A stretch of 8,483 nucleotides of DNA. It comes from an uncultured Lachnospiraceae bacterium. GTDB lineage: Bacteria > Bacillota > Clostridia > Lachnospirales > Lachnospiraceae. The DNA lies in assembly GCA_910585895.1 (NCBI GenBank), contig CAJUHY010000067.1, positions 5,290 through 13,772 of the forward strand, read 5' to 3'. Shown piece by piece: positions 7,192 to 8,483 of this stretch. Both the position numbers and the translations under genes were made by a program. The notes under the pieces were generated by a model. The model saw only the letters and a program-made list of their open reading frames with translations, ran no database searches and was not told the DNA's origin. How positions within the stretch are numbered: position 1 is the stretch's first letter; the number at the start of each line of letters is the position of its first letter.

Positions 7192-8322
7192 CTACTGTTC
7201 TGTTGCCCTTGCCTCTGATAACTCCTCTTCCGTTGCATATACGCCGAAACGGTCTTTGTAATCATTGCGGGCTATACATACCCATGTCTTACCCTGATTA
7301 ATGGTAATTTCGTTTCCGCTCTCATCAAAGTAACGTGCCGGACAGTCCTCATTATCTTTTGTCCAGGTAACTTTCTCCATTTTACCGTTTGTAAAATAAT
7401 AACCCTCTCCGCCAGAAAGCGTATCGATGTCCATGTAACCATTCTCATCTTTATATGACCAGCTGCAATACTGAATAAGAATATTCTTCACAGCAAGCTG
7501 CTCACTATTGGCTCCGTCAATATGCTTATCCTTAAATTCATATCGGTAGTACAAACCATCATCTTTGTTATATACAAACCACGGCTTATTTACAAAATAT
7601 CCAGGACTTACCACCAATGCATCTTCTCCGGTAAGCTGCACCTGCGCATCATCGTCTGCAAACTTGAAATGCCCCTGATAGGTATCGGAAAGTTCTGTAC
7701 GATATCCCATCTTTTCAATTCCGGCATTGATGCCTTCCCCACTGGTAAAGGCATTGTGCGGCGACTTGCGCTCCGGGTCACGGAAAAACATGATGGACTC
7801 AATGGAGGAGTCCATACCGCTTAGGTTGTGTACATCCTCGCGGGCGAGAATCGGCTCTGCATAGACTGCCTGTCCGTAATGTGCATATATCGAATCAAAT
7901 TCCCTTGCAAAGTAGATAAAGTAATGGCGGCAGCTGCGCACAGAGCCAATCTTTTCCAACTCATTGTAATCCTGGAAAATTGCCATCAGACGAGTATAAG
8001 ACCCCTCCACCGGCACTTCATAGATGACATCTGCCTTAGAAATCCCATACTGCGGCAAAGCATCTGAAGTATTGCCTATCATAATCGCCACAGGTCTCTT
8101 CTTCGCCAGTTCCTCATCAATCCACTCACCGCTGAGGTAACTCTTTGCCATGCCTTCATGGGTATCTACCACTGGCTCCGGTTCGGGTTCGGGCTCCGGC
8201 TCGGGCTCTTCTGCTTCTTCCACCGGTTCGGGTTCCGGTACTTCCTGTTTCTTTTTGCCGCATCCTACAGCAGTGCAAAGAATACACGCTGCCAGAAGCA
8301 GGTAAATCATACGTTTCTTCAT
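7192..8322 (-). CDS. DUF3048 (YerB-family) lipoprotein
   Basis: Secreted, membrane-anchored lipoprotein of 376 residues. MKKR followed by a hydrophobic run and the lipobox TAVGC puts the lipid-modified cysteine at residue 21. Residues 26-53 are an acidic Glu/Pro linker with six consecutive Glu-Pro pairs at 39-50, probably a stiff stalk through the wall. The DUF3048 domain begins near RPVAIMIGN (76-84). It includes ADVIYEVPVEGSYTRLMAIF (97-116), EKIGSVRSCRHYF (123-135) and the later block KSPHNAFTS (186-194). The C-terminal part, about 245-360, carries the repeat-like aromatic strands of the second half of YerB proteins, ending in GKTWVCIARND. The function of the family is unknown. The mature protein has four cysteines after the anchor (131, 286, 327, 349), unusual for an exported protein of a Gram-positive anaerobe. 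GGAGG is 7 nt upstream of the ATG. It lies 41 nt after ybeY and 22 nt before the flippase gene. Confidence 0.92.
   Translation of the reverse strand: MKKRMIYLLLAACILCTAVGCGKKKQEVPEPEPVEEAEEPEPEPEPEPEPVVDTHEGMAKSYLSGEWIDEELAKKRPVAIMIGNTSDALPQYGISKADVIYEVPVEGSYTRLMAIFQDYNELEKIGSVRSCRHYFIYFAREFDSIYAHYGQAVYAEPILAREDVHNLSGMDSSIESIMFFRDPERKSPHNAFTSGEGINAGIEKMGYRTELSDTYQGHFKFADDDAQVQLTGEDALVVSPGYFVNKPWFVYNKDDGLYYRYEFKDKHIDGANSEQLAVKNILIQYCSWSYKDENGYMDIDTLSGGEGYYFTNGKMEKVTWTKDNEDCPARYFDESGNEITINQGKTWVCIARNDYKDRFGVYATEEELSEARATEQ
8173..8208 (-). repeat. Six tandem Glu-Pro codon pairs in the DUF3048 lipoprotein
   Basis: Six successive 6-nt units (GAR CCN variants) encode Glu-Pro repeated six times at residues 39-50, directly after the lipid-anchored N-terminus. 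Such repeats form extended, stiff linkers in surface proteins. The codons vary in third positions, which argues for selection on the peptide rather than very recent slippage. Confidence 0.85.
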
Positions 8323-8329
8323 AGTAATT

Positions 8330-8334
8330 CCTCC
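8330..8334 (-). promoter_or_regulatory. Ribosome binding site of the DUF3048 lipoprotein
   Basis: GGAGG on the minus strand with a 7-nt spacer to the ATG at 8322. It lies in a short, strongly A/T-rich gap after ybeY and supports the annotated start, which is also where the signal peptide begins. Confidence 0.75.
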
Positions 8335-8344
8335 ATAATTTTGT

Positions 8345-8372
8345 TTTATCTTAATTCTGTTATTTATCTTAA
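8345..8372. repeat. Short direct repeat at the ybeY / lipoprotein junction
   Basis: TTTATCTTAA occurs at 8345-8354 and again at 8363-8372, 18 bp apart, and TTTATCTT recurs at 8403-8410 inside ybeY. The second copy overlaps the ybeY stop codon. The region is very A/T-rich, so chance similarity is quite possible. Confidence 0.3.
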
Positions 8373-8483
8373 AATTCCCATCTGACCCAGTATTTTATTC
8401 TGTTTATCTTCCATCAACTCAGACTCCTGCTGTGTTATATGGTCATATCCAAGCAAATGCAGGATACTGTGCAGAATAAGGAA
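8364..8483 (-). CDS. ybeY: rRNA maturation endoribonuclease YbeY (C-terminal 39 residues; 5' end outside window)
   Basis: Only the last 39 codons and the TAA stop are present, and the frame is open from the right edge. They include the complete zinc-binding signature HSILHLLGYDH, the H-x3-H-x5-H pattern that defines YbeY, a metal-dependent endoribonuclease. YbeY works in 16S rRNA 3'-end maturation and 70S ribosome quality control. The tail QQESELMEDKQNKILGQMG then ILR matches the usual YbeY ending: an acidic helix, then Q-x-x-IL and a short terminus. The 41 nt between its stop and the DUF3048 start contain no GC-rich hairpin with a U-run, so transcription probably continues into the lipoprotein gene. 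Identity is secure from the histidine motif despite the short length. Confidence 0.95.
   Translation of the reverse strand, partial: FLILHSILHLLGYDHITQQESELMEDKQNKILGQMGILR

Noticed and set aside
8158..8385. Plus-strand frame with hydrophobic Leu/Phe/Gly-rich repeats that looks like a membrane peptide
   Set aside because: The repeat is the reverse complement of the Glu-Pro codons and the hydrophobicity is that of the antisense of a signal peptide and acidic linker.
1..8483. Search for mobile elements, CRISPR arrays, tRNA or rRNA genes, toxin-antitoxin pairs or defence genes
   Set aside because: All sequence is accounted for by seven colinear genes and short gaps. I saw no transposase, regularly spaced repeat, tRNA-like fold or second small gene.

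Overview
The window is a compact, entirely minus-strand stretch of bacterial chromosome that looks like an anaerobic Firmicute, most likely a clostridium of the Lachnospiraceae type. This is inferred from three things: strong AGGAGG-type ribosome binding sites before most genes, an extracytoplasmic lipoprotein of the Gram-positive DUF3048/YerB family, and a SpoVB/YtgP-type flippase. Taxonomy was not tested by any search. All seven genes run right to left with short gaps or overlaps, and I see no intrinsic terminator between them. They could be one long transcription unit whose promoter lies to the right of the window.

In transcription order (high to low coordinates) the genes are: the 3' end of ybeY, the rRNA-maturation endoribonuclease (8364-8483, cut by the right edge); a DUF3048 lipoprotein with a Glu-Pro repeat stalk (7192-8322); a multi-spanning SpoVB/MurJ-type lipid flippase (5514-7169); a small single-pass membrane protein with a coiled coil and a BofC-like C-terminal domain (4969-5379); an HI0933/BaiN-type flavoprotein (3677-4954); a second, unrelated FAD-dependent dehydrogenase of the COG2509 type (2038-3660); and mutS, the mismatch-repair ATPase (2050 down to the left edge, cut before Walker B). 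No gene-free stretch exceeds 134 bases.

Functionally the cluster mixes three themes. They are RNA/DNA maintenance (ybeY at one end, mutS at the other), envelope assembly (the lipoprotein, the flippase and the small membrane protein) and two flavoenzymes of poorly defined substrate. The tight packing, with mutS translation apparently coupled to the upstream flavoprotein gene, suggests co-expression. It does not by itself prove a shared pathway.

I did not find a convincing undescribed system such as a defence island, mobile element, CRISPR array or biosynthetic cluster. The best leads are modest. One is a compact inverted-repeat region with two mutually exclusive hairpins just upstream of the small membrane protein, overlapping an alternative in-frame start. 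Another is the pairing of two flavoproteins of unclear function with mutS. There are also two unresolved start-codon choices.
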